Source: Anaerosporobacter mobilis DSM 15930 (lineage in GTDB: Bacteria > Bacillota > Clostridia > Lachnospirales > Lachnospiraceae). From it: a DNA stretch of 64,000 bases. Of the stretch, positions 33,867-43,500 are shown one piece after another. The first letter of the stretch is position 1. Each line of letters begins with the position of its first letter. The stretch covers positions 1 through 64,000 of the forward strand of contig NZ_FRCP01000008.1 of the NCBI RefSeq assembly GCF_900142955.1, written 5' to 3'. The position numbers were made by a program, and so were the translations under genes. The notes below the pieces were generated by a model that made no database searches, was not told the DNA's origin, and was given only the letters and a program-made list of their open reading frames with translations.

Positions 33867-35939
33867 CTATCTTAACTCTTTATCTTTGGTAGCATTGAAT
33901 TCATCTTCTACCTGAGGTTTATCATCTGTACGTATATCTTCTTTAGGTACCTCTGCAATCTTTATTATATCCTCTTGTTCCTTGGTATCCTCTGTTTTTG
34001 TATCATCTTTATCATCAGAAACTTCCACTTCAATAATCTCTAAAGCTTTATTATCAGAAGTTTTATCTCCTACCGATTTATCATCTTCTGATTCAGGAAT
34101 TCCTTTCACTTCTCGGTAAATCTTCATAAACTCTTTACCTGTAATTGTTTCTTTTTCAAGTAAGAACTCTGCAATCTTATCAAGTGTTTCACGGTCTCCT
34201 TCAAGAAGCTTAAGTGCTTTATCATAACATTCTTTTAATATACGCATTACTTCATTATCAATCTCTGCCGCAGTAGCATCACCACAATTTAAGACTGCTC
34301 TACCATCTAAGTAACGGTTCTCAACTGATTCAAGCCCCATTAAACCAAAACGGTCTGTCATACCAAACTGTGTTACCATAGCTCTTGCTATCTTTGTCGC
34401 CTGTTCGATATCATTAGAAGCTCCTGTTGTAATGGACTTAAATACAATTTGTTCTGCTGCTCTACCACCGAATAAGGTTGTAATTCTCGTTAACAATTCA
34501 TCCTTAGTATTCAAATACTTCTCTTCTTCCGGCACTTGCATTACATAGCCAAGCGACCCCATTGTTCTTGGTACGATTGTTATCTTTTGCACAGGTTCTG
34601 CTTCTTTCACAAGAGCAGTAACTAATGCATGTCCTACCTCGTGATATGCAACAATTCGCTTCTCTTCTTTGCCAAGAATACGATCTTTTTTCTCTTTACC
34701 TGCAATTACAACTTCAACGGATTCAAACAAATCTTCTTGTGTTACAACTGTTCTTCCAGCTTTAACAGCTGTAATTGCTGCTTCATTAATCATATTAGCA
34801 AGATCGGAACCAACAGCTCCTGATGTTGCTAAGGCAATTGCTTCTAAATCAACCGAATCATGCATTAGTACATCTTTCGCATGTACTTTCAAGATATCTA
34901 CACGACCCTTCAAGTCTGGTTTATCAACAATTACTCTTCGGTCGAAACGACCTGGTCTTAATAATGCTTTATCTAATACTTCTGGGCGGTTTGTCGCAGC
35001 TAGAATTACTAAACCTTTCGAGGTGTCAAATCCATCCATCTCAGAAAGTAATTGGTTTAATGTCTGTTCTCTTTCATCATTACCACCACCGTAATGGCTA
35101 TCACGACTCTTACCAATTGCATCAATCTCATCTATGAAGATTATACATGGTGCTTGTTGTTGTGCCTGTTTGAACAAATCCCTTACTCTTGATGCACCCA
35201 CACCAACGAACATTTCAACAAAGTCAGAACCAGATAATGAGAAAAATGGTACTTTTGCTTCTCCTGCTACTGCTTTTGCTAACAAGGTCTTACCTGTTCC
35301 TGGAGGACCTACTAAAAGAGCACCTTTCGGTAATTTCGCTCCAATACGAGTATATTTACCAGGGTTGTGTAAGAAATCAACCAATTCCTTTAATGACTCT
35401 TTCGCTTCCCCTTGTCCAGCAACATCTTTAAAGGTTACTCCAGTTTCTTTCTCCACATAAACCTTAGCATTACTTTTTCCAACTCCCATCATTCCACCAC
35501 CGCTTTTATTGATCATGCGGTATACCATGGTCATAACTAGACCAATCATTATGAATGGAAACAAATACACTAATATAAAATCTATGATGCCTGTACTGGT
35601 ATCATGTACTGGTCCTTTGTATTCTACCTTAGCGTTATCTAATGCCTCATATAGTCCAGGATTATCCAAATACCCTGTATAATATGTTATTGTAAACATG
35701 CCATTTGTTTTCTCTTCTTTTGGAATTATTGTAATTCTGCTAGAATCAATCTTAACAGACTTAACTTTATCTTCCTTTAACATATTCATAAATTCTGTAT
35801 AACTAACTTCAACCTTTGCACTTTCTTTTAACTGATTCGTCGTATAGTAAAAAAGTAAAAATGCACAGAGCGTAGCTACTACACAGAATACAATACCTGA
35901 TTTATTTCCATTCTTTTTCTTCGGATTTTTATTGTCCAT
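33867..35939 (-). CDS. ftsH: ATP-dependent zinc metalloprotease FtsH (second copy)
   Basis: A 690-residue paralogue of the FtsH at 3693-5573. Membrane helices lie at about 15-33 and 119-140, Walker A GPPGTGKT at 211-218, Walker B IIFIDEID at about 266-273, arginine fingers in RPGRFDR (328-334), and the zinc motif HEVGH at 433-437 with Asp510 as probable third ligand. The C-terminal 75 residues are an acidic, Lys/Asp/Glu-rich tail not present in the first copy. GGAGG precedes the ATG. It is monocistronic with its own terminator, unlike the hpt-linked copy. Confidence 0.96.
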   Translation of the reverse strand: MDNKNPKKKNGNKSGIVFCVVATLCAFLLFYYTTNQLKESAKVEVSYTEFMNMLKEDKVKSVKIDSSRITIIPKEEKTNGMFTITYYTGYLDNPGLYEALDNAKVEYKGPVHDTSTGIIDFILVYLFPFIMIGLVMTMVYRMINKSGGGMMGVGKSNAKVYVEKETGVTFKDVAGQGEAKESLKELVDFLHNPGKYTRIGAKLPKGALLVGPPGTGKTLLAKAVAGEAKVPFFSLSGSDFVEMFVGVGASRVRDLFKQAQQQAPCIIFIDEIDAIGKSRDSHYGGGNDEREQTLNQLLSEMDGFDTSKGLVILAATNRPEVLDKALLRPGRFDRRVIVDKPDLKGRVDILKVHAKDVLMHDSVDLEAIALATSGAVGSDLANMINEAAITAVKAGRTVVTQEDLFESVEVVIAGKEKKDRILGKEEKRIVAYHEVGHALVTALVKEAEPVQKITIVPRTMGSLGYVMQVPEEEKYLNTKDELLTRITTLFGGRAAEQIVFKSITTGASNDIEQATKIARAMVTQFGMTDRFGLMGLESVENRYLDGRAVLNCGDATAAEIDNEVMRILKECYDKALKLLEGDRETLDKIAEFLLEKETITGKEFMKIYREVKGIPESEDDKSVGDKTSDNKALEIIEVEVSDDKDDTKTEDTKEQEDIIKIAEVPKEDIRTDDKPQVEDEFNATKDKELR

Positions 35940-36100
35940 TCTACACCTCCATATGCACTATCTCCATGTTATGTTCATTATAATGTTAGTATTTCCATAA
36001 ATCAATAGAATAATGTCTTAAATTTTTGTGACCTAATAGGGAAAAATATATGAATTTCGACTTGTAAACCATCTAGTAATCTGGCATATTATAGATTAAG

Positions 36101-36208
36101 AGAATCAGCTTTGCTGATTCCTTGGGATTACACAGAGTGTAAGACCATAGCTCCAAAGGAGTCTTAATTTAACGAACAAAATTACGAAGTAATTTCGTGA
36201 GTCTATCG
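36101..36208 (+). repeat. Diverged copy of the 17-kb structured repeat
   Basis: A GAATCAGC/GCTGATTC hairpin (36101-36120) is followed by GGGATTACAC...GTGTAA, GCTCCAAAGGAGTC, AATTACGAAGTAATTT and GTGAGTCTATCG (to 36208). The order and spacing match the minus-strand reading of the tandem repeat at 16980-17207. It lies upstream of the plus-strand gene at 36280. Confidence 0.65.
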
Positions 36209-36279
36209 TATGCCATCTAGATAGTCTTTATCTAGAATCAGCTATGCGGAGTCTGGGATTACGGAGAAAGGATATTCCT

Positions 36280-36729
36280 ATGAAGATATTAGTCGATGCT
36301 GATGCATGTCCAGTTAAGCATATCATTGAAAAAGTTGCTAAAGAGCTTTCAATACCTGTTATTATGATTATTGATACAAGTCACATCTTAGATTCTGATT
36401 ATTCTGAAATCATTCAGGTAAGTAAAGCTCCCGATGCAGTTGATATTGCTTTAATTAATAGAACAGCACCAGGCGATCTTGTAGTTACACAAGACTATGG
36501 TGTTGCTACCATGGTACTTGGTAAGAAAGGTTATGCAATTAATCAAAATGGACGCATCTATACCAATGAAAATATAGATCTACTTATGTTTGAACGTCAT
36601 ATTGCCAAAAAGCAACGCCGTGGAGGTGTACGCACTTCAAGTATTCGAAAGAGGACCAAAGAGGATGATGATAACTTTGAGCATTCATTTCGGAAATTAT
36701 GTCAACTTGCTTTAAGTAAAAACATCTAA
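36280..36729 (+). CDS. YaiI/YqxD (UPF0178) family protein
   Basis: A 149-residue protein of the YaiI/YqxD family, whose members are of unknown function with a PIN-like, nuclease-type fold. It shows the N-terminal ILVDADACPVK, a middle GDLVVTQDYGVA and the C-terminal basic motif RRGGVRTSSIRKRT. Conserved Asp residues at the N-terminus and in TQDYG are PIN-like. The ATG at 36280 follows AAAGGA by 7 nt; an upstream ATG 12 codons earlier has no ribosome site. It is one of only three plus-strand genes and stands alone. Confidence 0.9.
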   Translation: MKILVDADACPVKHIIEKVAKELSIPVIMIIDTSHILDSDYSEIIQVSKAPDAVDIALINRTAPGDLVVTQDYGVATMVLGKKGYAINQNGRIYTNENIDLLMFERHIAKKQRRGGVRTSSIRKRTKEDDDNFEHSFRKLCQLALSKNI

Positions 36730-36761
36730 TTTCATCAGAAATAATAACTATGAAATTTACG

Positions 36762-36818
36762 AAAAAACAGTCGCTTGATTATTTATACACTATGTAATAA
36801 TCTAGCGGCTGCTTTATA
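36762..36818. terminator. Bidirectional terminator between convergent genes
   Basis: CAGTCGCTTGATTATT and AATAATCTAGCGGCTG form a 16-bp stem with few mismatches, with A/T runs on both sides, between the plus-strand gene ending at 36729 and the minus-strand gene ending at 36864. Confidence 0.75.
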
Positions 36819-36863
36819 AAATTAATCTGGGTGCCGAATCAATGGCGGTGCCAATGTGGTGTT

Positions 36864-38429
36864 CTACAAAATAGCTGCCAGTAATTTTTTCGTGTATTCA
36901 TCTTTGGGAGCTCTAAATACTTCTCCCGTATCCCCTTGTTCTACTATTTTACCCTCATTCATGACAATTACACGATCACATATTTCATGAATTACATTCA
37001 TGTCATGGGAAATAAATAGATACGTTAAATTATGCTTATCCTTCAATTCCATCAATAGATTTAATATCTGTCGTTGAATGGTTACATCTAATGCTGAAAC
37101 TGCTTCATCAAGAATAACAAACTTCGAGTGTAACATCAACGCTGCTGCAATACATACTCTTTGCCTTTGTCCACCACTTAATTGATATACATATCGGTTA
37201 CCAATCTCTTCCAATAATCCCACTTCACTTAGCTTCTCTTTCACCAATCGTCTACGCTCTTGCTTGGTGTAACCGCCTTTGATTTTTAGTGGTTCTTCTA
37301 GAATCCATTGAACTTTCTTTGCTTGATTCAAGCTACTATACGGATCTTGAAATACCATCTGCGGTCTAGTTTCCGTACAAGTTATCTCCCCTTCATAAAA
37401 CATATTTAGTCCTGCAATTGCTTTCGCAAGTGTAGATTTCCCACTTCCACTTTCTCCTACAATTCCAACAACCTCTCCCTCATTAATATGGAAAGAAGCC
37501 TGTTTTACAATTTGTTTTTTCACACCTCTACGTATTCTACCATTCTGATAATAATAAATATTAACTCCATTCACGGATAGCATCTTAGATACCTGGCCGT
37601 TCACCTTACTAGGTGATTGAACTACGGTTTCTATCTCCACCATTTTTTTATGAATAGAAGGAACAGCATCAATTAATTTCTTCGTATACTCTTGTTTGGG
37701 ATTTCTGAAAATATCTTCAACTAAACCTTGTTCTACAATTTTCCCCTGTGACATAACAATTGTTCTTTCACACATGGTTCTTATCACACCAAGATCATGT
37801 GAAATCAAGATAATACTCACACCATGTTCTTTATTCATCTTCTTTAATAGAGCGAGAATCTGCGCTTGTACTGATACATCTAACGCAGTGGTAGGTTCAT
37901 CAGCAATTAGTATCTTAGGTTTGCAAATCATTGCCATAGCTATCATAACTCTTTGCCGCATTCCCCCTGATAACTCATGAGGATATTTATTATATAATTC
38001 TTCCGGATTGTTAAGTCCAACTTCAAACAAGGCTTCTAAGGTCTTCTCCTTTTGCTCTTTCCTTGATAGTCTTGTGTGGATTGCTAACATCTCACTGACT
38101 TGATCACCAATCTTCATGACAGGATTCAAACTAGTCATTGGTTCTTGAAACACCATTGCTATTTCTTTACCAAGATAAGACCTTTTTTGATTCTCAGACA
38201 TAGATAGAAGATTATTTCCTTCCACTCTAATCTCTCCACTCGTTATCCTAGCAGTATCTTTGTGCAATCCCATAATTGACAGTGCTGTCATTGATTTACC
38301 TGATCCAGATTCCCCAACAATCCCAAGAATCTCTCCTTGATCAACCTGAAAGGATATGTTGTTTACAACCATTTGCATCGGCTTCGTGTCAGCGAACCCA
38401 ATTGATACATTATTAACATCTAATAACAT
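36864..38429 (-). CDS. Peptide/nickel-type ABC importer, fused double ATPase
   Basis: A 521-residue protein with two complete ATPase domains, equivalent to DppD and DppF fused. The first has Walker A GESGSGKS (39-46) and signature LSGGMRQR (153-160); the second has Walker A GESGSGKS (325-332) and signature LSGGQRQR (417-424). Both carry Walker B with DEP/DEA. They would power uptake by the permeases at 38604-40336. A 174-bp gap containing a repeat element separates it from the permease gene. Substrate is unknown; peptides are likely given the M20 hydrolase nearby. Confidence 0.93.
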   Translation of the reverse strand: MLLDVNNVSIGFADTKPMQMVVNNISFQVDQGEILGIVGESGSGKSMTALSIMGLHKDTARITSGEIRVEGNNLLSMSENQKRSYLGKEIAMVFQEPMTSLNPVMKIGDQVSEMLAIHTRLSRKEQKEKTLEALFEVGLNNPEELYNKYPHELSGGMRQRVMIAMAMICKPKILIADEPTTALDVSVQAQILALLKKMNKEHGVSIILISHDLGVIRTMCERTIVMSQGKIVEQGLVEDIFRNPKQEYTKKLIDAVPSIHKKMVEIETVVQSPSKVNGQVSKMLSVNGVNIYYYQNGRIRRGVKKQIVKQASFHINEGEVVGIVGESGSGKSTLAKAIAGLNMFYEGEITCTETRPQMVFQDPYSSLNQAKKVQWILEEPLKIKGGYTKQERRRLVKEKLSEVGLLEEIGNRYVYQLSGGQRQRVCIAAALMLHSKFVILDEAVSALDVTIQRQILNLLMELKDKHNLTYLFISHDMNVIHEICDRVIVMNEGKIVEQGDTGEVFRAPKDEYTKKLLAAIL

Positions 38430-38449
38430 TCTATCATATCCTTTCTTTT

Positions 38450-38590
38450 AGTAACTGTTCAGAGCCAAGCAGAATGTTTCAAAAATGTAGGTTGAATGTT
38501 TATATTCAGAAATGTGTTTTTGAATTATTCTATTGGGCGGATCCGCCGCCTCGAGCTAAACCGTAGGTTTTTCTGGTCCTGAACGTTGCT
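38450..38590. repeat. Inverted-repeat element inside the ABC operon
   Basis: AGTAACTGTTCAG (38450-38462) and CTGAACGTTGCT (38579-38590) are imperfect inverted ends of a 141-bp insert between the permease and ATPase genes. Inside is a GC-rich island with the perfect palindrome GGCGGATCCGCC (38536-38547). The left end shares 14 bp with the repeat at 12333, and resembles the ends of the element at 7757. Confidence 0.6.
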
Positions 38591-38603
38591 TCTTTATCAT
38601 AAT

Positions 38604-39386
38604 TTAACGCTCTTCATTAATTAAACTAATTCCTAATACGGTAATTACAATCATAACACCTGGTGCAATTGCATACCATGGTGCTGAAAATAGATATGCC
38701 TGAGCCTCCGACAACATCCTTCCAAGACTGGCATCCGGTGGTTGAACACCTAAACCAAGATAACTCATACCAGCTTCCGCTAATACTGCATTATTAAATC
38801 CTATCGTAATCGTTGAGAACAACATGGAACTTATATTAGGTAGGATATGAATGAATAGAATACGTATATCACTTGCTCCCATTAATTTTGCCATCTTAAC
38901 ATAATCCATCTCTTTTTGCACCATATATTCACTTCGAACAACTCTTGCAAAACTCGGTATGAAAACAATACCAAGTGCTAGGATTATATTGTATTTACCT
39001 ATACCAAAGATACTTATAATTACTAATGTTAATAAGATACTTGGAAAAGATGTGATTCCATCATTAATTCTCATTAATACACTATCAAGGGCACCACCAT
39101 AATAACCTGTGAAGGCGCCGACTAACGTTCCTACTATCGTGCCAATTGCAACGGTTGCTATTGCCACAAAGAAAGTGGTACGGCTTCCTTCCATTACACG
39201 ACTAAAGATATCACGACCAAAATTATCTGTCCCAAACCAATGCGCAAAACTTGGTGCTGTATTCTTGATAGACCCATTCATGGCATTGGGATCATATGGG
39301 GTGTAGAATATCCCCACTAGCACAAGCAATAAAACGATCCCTATTAAGATAGCACCAAGAATGAAGTTTAAATTCTTCTTCCTCAC
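38604..39386 (-). CDS. ABC importer permease (DppC/OppC type)
   Basis: A 260-residue inner-membrane permease with about six helices, an N-terminal OppC-type segment (TDNFGRDIFSRVM) and the EAA loop SYLGLGVQPPDASLG near 210-225. The start is GTG, overlapping the stop of the upstream permease by 4 nt (GTGA), with GGAGG in the last codons of that gene. The C-terminus NEER is short compared with many OppC proteins but the domain seems complete. Confidence 0.92.
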   Translation of the reverse strand: MRKKNLNFILGAILIGIVLLLVLVGIFYTPYDPNAMNGSIKNTAPSFAHWFGTDNFGRDIFSRVMEGSRTTFFVAIATVAIGTIVGTLVGAFTGYYGGALDSVLMRINDGITSFPSILLTLVIISIFGIGKYNIILALGIVFIPSFARVVRSEYMVQKEMDYVKMAKLMGASDIRILFIHILPNISSMLFSTITIGFNNAVLAEAGMSYLGLGVQPPDASLGRMLSEAQAYLFSAPWYAIAPGVMIVITVLGISLINEER

Positions 39387-40336
39387 TCGGCACCTCCCTC
39401 TTTGCTGATTCGAGGATCAATAATCCGATATAATACATCAACAAACAGATTAATTACGACTACAATTGCTGCTATATATAAAACGACTGCTTGTACAACT
39501 GCATAATCACGACTTGATATCGCCACTACTAATAAGCGGCCAAGTCCAGGTAGATTGAATACCTGCTCAACAATAATGCTCCCTGCAAGAACATCTGCAA
39601 TAATCATTCCAAGGAATGTAATAACAGGTATTAGAGCATTCTTAAGAACATGTTTAACCAAGATATCTTTCTTGGAATTTCCTTTACTTTTTGCTGTTCT
39701 TACATATTCAAGATGCATCTGTCTACGAATGGAACTTCTTAAGAACTTTACTGTCATTGCAATCTTTGGAATTGCCATTGCTATCGCTGGATAGATTAGA
39801 TAAGCAAAGAATTTTCCTTTATTCTCACTAAAACTTACATAATTCCCTGGTACAAACCATTTCAGGCATATGCCGAATATCAAGGTTAGAATCATTCCTA
39901 AAAAGAATGGTGGAATTGCCATCATCGTCTGGGTTAACAAAGTCAGCATGCGGTCTATTATTCCGCCTTCCTTCATTGCAGATAGAATTCCCAAAGGAAT
40001 TGATATGGCAATTATAAGAATAATGGATAGAAGTGCTAACCAAACCGTAACAGTTAAACGGCTTGATACTAATGCTCCTACTTCCATATTATACTGCGTA
40101 GATTTTCCGAAATCTCCTTGTAATACATTGCCTAACCATCTACCATAACGCAGGGCTAAATTCTCATCTAAACCTCTCTCCTGGCGCAAGGCCTGAATAG
40201 CTTCAGGACTTGCATCCATTCCAAGAGTACTTAATACACTATCTCCAGGGATTACTTGAAAGGCCGTGAATGTGAATATTGAGACAATGAACAATGTTAG
40301 AATTAGAGTACTTATTTTTCTTATAATATATTTCAC
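39383..40336 (-). CDS. ABC importer permease (DppB/OppB type)
   Basis: A 317-residue permease with six helices and the DppB hallmarks: an N-terminal helix followed by FQVIPGDSV, GLDENLALRYGRWLGNVLQGDFG and the C-terminal EQVFNLPGLGRLL with NLFVDVLYRIIDPR. The start is GTG at 40336, preceded by AGGTGG. It pairs with the downstream DppC-type permease to form the membrane channel. Confidence 0.93.
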   Translation of the reverse strand: MKYIIRKISTLILTLFIVSIFTFTAFQVIPGDSVLSTLGMDASPEAIQALRQERGLDENLALRYGRWLGNVLQGDFGKSTQYNMEVGALVSSRLTVTVWLALLSIILIIAISIPLGILSAMKEGGIIDRMLTLLTQTMMAIPPFFLGMILTLIFGICLKWFVPGNYVSFSENKGKFFAYLIYPAIAMAIPKIAMTVKFLRSSIRRQMHLEYVRTAKSKGNSKKDILVKHVLKNALIPVITFLGMIIADVLAGSIIVEQVFNLPGLGRLLVVAISSRDYAVVQAVVLYIAAIVVVINLFVDVLYRIIDPRISKEGGAE

Positions 40337-40448
40337 AATTTCCCCACCTTTCTTTCTCCTTGATTTCTATCCAAATCATTTTTACTACCTAGTATCCTTC
40401 ATATAGCCAATTAATCAACTTTGTGAAGGAAATATTCTGAATCGTTAC

Positions 40449-42053
40449 CTATTCAGAGATATAATATACCTTCGCCATATCCTGAACATATACAGGATAG
40501 AACGTATAACCAGCTAACTTCTTATTCACCGCTACAAGTAAAGGTGGATCTTGAATATAAGCAGAGGCAGCATCATTTGTTAAATATGCTTGTAATTGCT
40601 TGTAATACTCTACCTTTTCCTCATCAACCGTACTTGCAATTGCTTTCTCAAATGTAGCATCAAAGTCAGGGTTATTATAGTTTATGAAATTATTACTAGC
40701 TGTTGATACAAAACGTTCTACTGAATCCCTAGGTGCTAGATTCGAATCTAAACCTACAATTGTCGCTTGATAGTTTCGATTCTTATAGACATCTTCTAAC
40801 CAACTGTTCCATTCTACTAACTGAATCTTCGCAGTAATTCCAACCGCCTTTAATTGCTCTACAATAATTTGCGCTGTATCAACATGGAATTGGTAGTTAG
40901 AAGGTACTGTTATGGTAAATGTTAATCCACCTCCATAACCTGCTTCTGCTAATAACGCTTTTGCCTTTTCTACATTATAGTTATATGTTCCAGCTAAATC
41001 TGTATTATAATACTTCTTAAACGCTGAGAACATATTCGTATCAATGATAGTTCCTCTCCCACCAGCAACCATATCAAGAATTCCTTGTCGATCAAGGGCA
41101 TAACTAACCGCTTGACGTACCTTCATATCATTGAATGGCTCAGCTCCATTATTTAGGAATAATGCTTGCACAAGATTCATATTACCAACTTCGACATTAT
41201 AAGTATCCGGTAATTGTGTTGCTTGATCATCGGTTAGATATGGGAAGATATCAATCGATCCAGCCATTAATTCCATAAAAGCGGAATCGGTATTGGCTGA
41301 AATCTTGAAAGTTACTTGATCGAGATATGCTTTATCTCCCCAGTAATCTTCATTCTTAACAACTACAAAGCTTTCAAGTGGTGCATAAGATACGAATTTG
41401 AATGGGCCTGTTCCCATTGGCTCAGTATCTAACTTATCGTAATTTGCTGGAACGATAGCACTTGTTAGATATGCAAGTAATTCTGTATCTCCTTTGTCTA
41501 ACACCAATTGAATTGTCTTATCATCAAGAATATTTACTTCCTTAACATTAGAAAGCGCCGATTCTACTTTAACAGACGGATCCGTCTCCTCAAGCAAACC
41601 AGCGCAACGTTCTATAGAATATTTAACATCCTCTGCTGTTACCGCGTCACCATTATGGAATTTCACTCCATCACGAAGGGTAAATGTATACATCTTACCA
41701 TCTTCAGAAATTTGGTATTCGCTTGCAACAGCTGAAACTAAATCACCATTTTCATTCGGTTTTACTAAACCTTCATAAACATTGAATAATACTTCATTAG
41801 TTCCTGCCGCAACTGCTTTGTGTGGGTCAAGACTATCTAGATCCTGTGTTATTTCTACTACAATTGAGCCACCATAGATTGCATCTTTATCTGATGCCTG
41901 ATTATGGTCCTGCTCTTTAGAAGAGGTATCATCTGTAGCCGGCGCCTTGTTAGTATTCTTATCTGACTTATCACCTTTACATCCGGAAAGTGCAATAGCA
42001 GATACAAGAATAGCTACCATGAATAGGTACTTTGAAAAATGTTTAACTTTCAT
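40449..42053 (-). CDS. Peptide/nickel-type ABC importer solute-binding lipoprotein
   Basis: A 534-residue extracellular binding protein (SBP family 5). The N-terminal signal ends in the lipobox ALSGC with Cys25, so it should be lipid-anchored. A Lys/Asp/Ser/Thr-rich linker follows, then the SBP_bac_5 domain with FNVYEGLVKPNENG, FTLRDGVKFHNGDAVTAEDV and GTGPFKF. I place the start at the ATG at 42053; AGGAG is 13 nt upstream, which is long, and 16 upstream in-frame codons have no site. It begins the importer operon. Confidence 0.92.
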   Translation of the reverse strand: MKVKHFSKYLFMVAILVSAIALSGCKGDKSDKNTNKAPATDDTSSKEQDHNQASDKDAIYGGSIVVEITQDLDSLDPHKAVAAGTNEVLFNVYEGLVKPNENGDLVSAVASEYQISEDGKMYTFTLRDGVKFHNGDAVTAEDVKYSIERCAGLLEETDPSVKVESALSNVKEVNILDDKTIQLVLDKGDTELLAYLTSAIVPANYDKLDTEPMGTGPFKFVSYAPLESFVVVKNEDYWGDKAYLDQVTFKISANTDSAFMELMAGSIDIFPYLTDDQATQLPDTYNVEVGNMNLVQALFLNNGAEPFNDMKVRQAVSYALDRQGILDMVAGGRGTIIDTNMFSAFKKYYNTDLAGTYNYNVEKAKALLAEAGYGGGLTFTITVPSNYQFHVDTAQIIVEQLKAVGITAKIQLVEWNSWLEDVYKNRNYQATIVGLDSNLAPRDSVERFVSTASNNFINYNNPDFDATFEKAIASTVDEEKVEYYKQLQAYLTNDAASAYIQDPPLLVAVNKKLAGYTFYPVYVQDMAKVYYISE

Positions 42054-42101
42054 TGTAATAATTTTTCTCCTTTCAAAATGTGAAAGATTAATCTTCCACA
42101 C

Positions 42102-42290
42102 TGGCCTCCTCGTCTGTCAAGGACAGACTTCACGATACTTTTTCTCCCATTATTCTATTGTCGATATAATAATATATTTTTTTTGTACAATAATCAAGTA
42201 AAAAATTGGGCGTATTTAAAAAAATGCAATTATTAACTCATACTTCGCGTATAAAAAATTTCATTTAGAGAGGGGGTTTTTCGTTTAATA
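42102..42290. other. Upstream region of the importer operon
   Basis: About 190 bp hold no gene. A small hairpin GTCTGTC-AAG-GACAGAC (about 42112-42128) lies in the presumed leader of the binding-protein gene. No clear promoter is seen. Confidence 0.4.
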
Positions 42291-42325
42291 TAGCAGTTAG
42301 CTACTCCAAGGAAAGTGCGAAGTTT
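42291..42325 (+). repeat. Interspersed repeat, GCAGTTAGCTACTC family, copy 3
   Basis: TAGCAGTTAGCTACTCC followed by AAGTGCGAAGTTT matches copies at 19136 and (inverted) 29882; here the 5' half of the small hairpin is missing. It lies just past the stop of the M20 gene. Confidence 0.65.
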
Positions 42326-42336
42326 GCGTTATCAAC

Positions 42337-43500
42337 CTACATCTTTTCGTTAAATTTCATTACATACCCAATTAATAATTGTGCAGATACTAGTACCGCC
42401 CTTTCATCAATGTTAAAGCATTCATGATGATTTGGATATGCTCTTCCTAGTTCCTCGTTTCCTCCTCCTACGAATGCAAAGGCTCCTGGGATGTGTTGTT
42501 GATAGATAGAAAAATCTTCCCCTAACATCATCTTAGGAATAGAAATAATATCTTCTGGAGCAAACAATTCTTTCGCTGCTTCCTTAGCCGTCTGTGTCAC
42601 TCTCTTATCATTCATAACAACAGGGTGTAAAGACCTCATGTATTCAACATGAGCCGTAGCATTATAAGTAGCAGCACTATTGTAAGCAATTCGTTTTACC
42701 GCCTGCTCAATATGCTTACAATCCTGGGTGGAGAATGTTCTTGCAGTTCCCTCAATAAACGCTTCACCAGAGATTACATTATGTTGCGTTCCTGAGATAA
42801 AATGCCCAACGGTTACTACAGCACTACTAACAGGGTCCAACTCTCTACTTACAATGGATTGCAGATTCATAATGGTAGCTGCTCCTGCTACTGTTGCATC
42901 TACACATTGTTGTGGTTTCCCCGCATGGCCTGATTTCCCCATAATTCGTATACGGAATATATCGGAAGCAGCCATTCTTGGTCCTTCTTCTATGGATACT
43001 TTGCCACATGGAATATCTCCGAATACATGCAAACCAAAGATTTCACTAACATCATCTAGGTGTCCTCCATCACAAATTGCTTTTGCACCAAGACAATTCT
43101 CTTCAGAAGGTTGAAATATTAGTTTGACAGTACAATTTAATTCTTCTTCATATTTCTTTAATACCGAAGCAGCACCTAACATAGCTGCCATATGTGCGTC
43201 ATGCCCACAGGCATGCATGAGTCCCTCTACCTCAGACTTATATGTAACCCCTGTTTTCTCTGTGATTCGCAGTGCATCCATATCACAACGGAGTGCAACC
43301 ACCTTAGACCCATGGCCTATGAATCCAATTACTCCAGTTCCAGCTGCTGCCACAAAGGGAATCTCCATGACAGCTAGCTCTTCTTTGATTCGTTTTGAAG
43401 TTTCAAACTCCTGCATTCCAATCTCAGGATGTCTGTGAAAATGTTTTCTTAGACGAATGATATAATTACTTATTATATCAACCTCCTTCTTTATTTCCAT
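42337..43500 (-). CDS. M20-family metal-dependent amidohydrolase
   Basis: A 387-residue peptidase of family M20D (N-acyl-amino-acid / hippurate hydrolase type) that releases amino acids from N-acyl or dipeptide-like substrates. Metal ligands appear in ALRCDMDAL (Asp), MHACGHDAHMA (His and Asp), PSEE and the late His in the C-terminal YPNHHECFN. It has no signal peptide, so it is cytoplasmic. The ATG at 43500 is supported by GAGGAG 8 nt upstream, inside the end of the preceding gene (10-bp overlap). With the downstream peptide importer it suggests uptake and hydrolysis of peptides or acylated amino acids. Confidence 0.92.
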   Translation of the reverse strand: MEIKKEVDIISNYIIRLRKHFHRHPEIGMQEFETSKRIKEELAVMEIPFVAAAGTGVIGFIGHGSKVVALRCDMDALRITEKTGVTYKSEVEGLMHACGHDAHMAAMLGAASVLKKYEEELNCTVKLIFQPSEENCLGAKAICDGGHLDDVSEIFGLHVFGDIPCGKVSIEEGPRMAASDIFRIRIMGKSGHAGKPQQCVDATVAGAATIMNLQSIVSRELDPVSSAVVTVGHFISGTQHNVISGEAFIEGTARTFSTQDCKHIEQAVKRIAYNSAATYNATAHVEYMRSLHPVVMNDKRVTQTAKEAAKELFAPEDIISIPKMMLGEDFSIYQQHIPGAFAFVGGGNEELGRAYPNHHECFNIDERAVLVSAQLLIGYVMKFNEKM

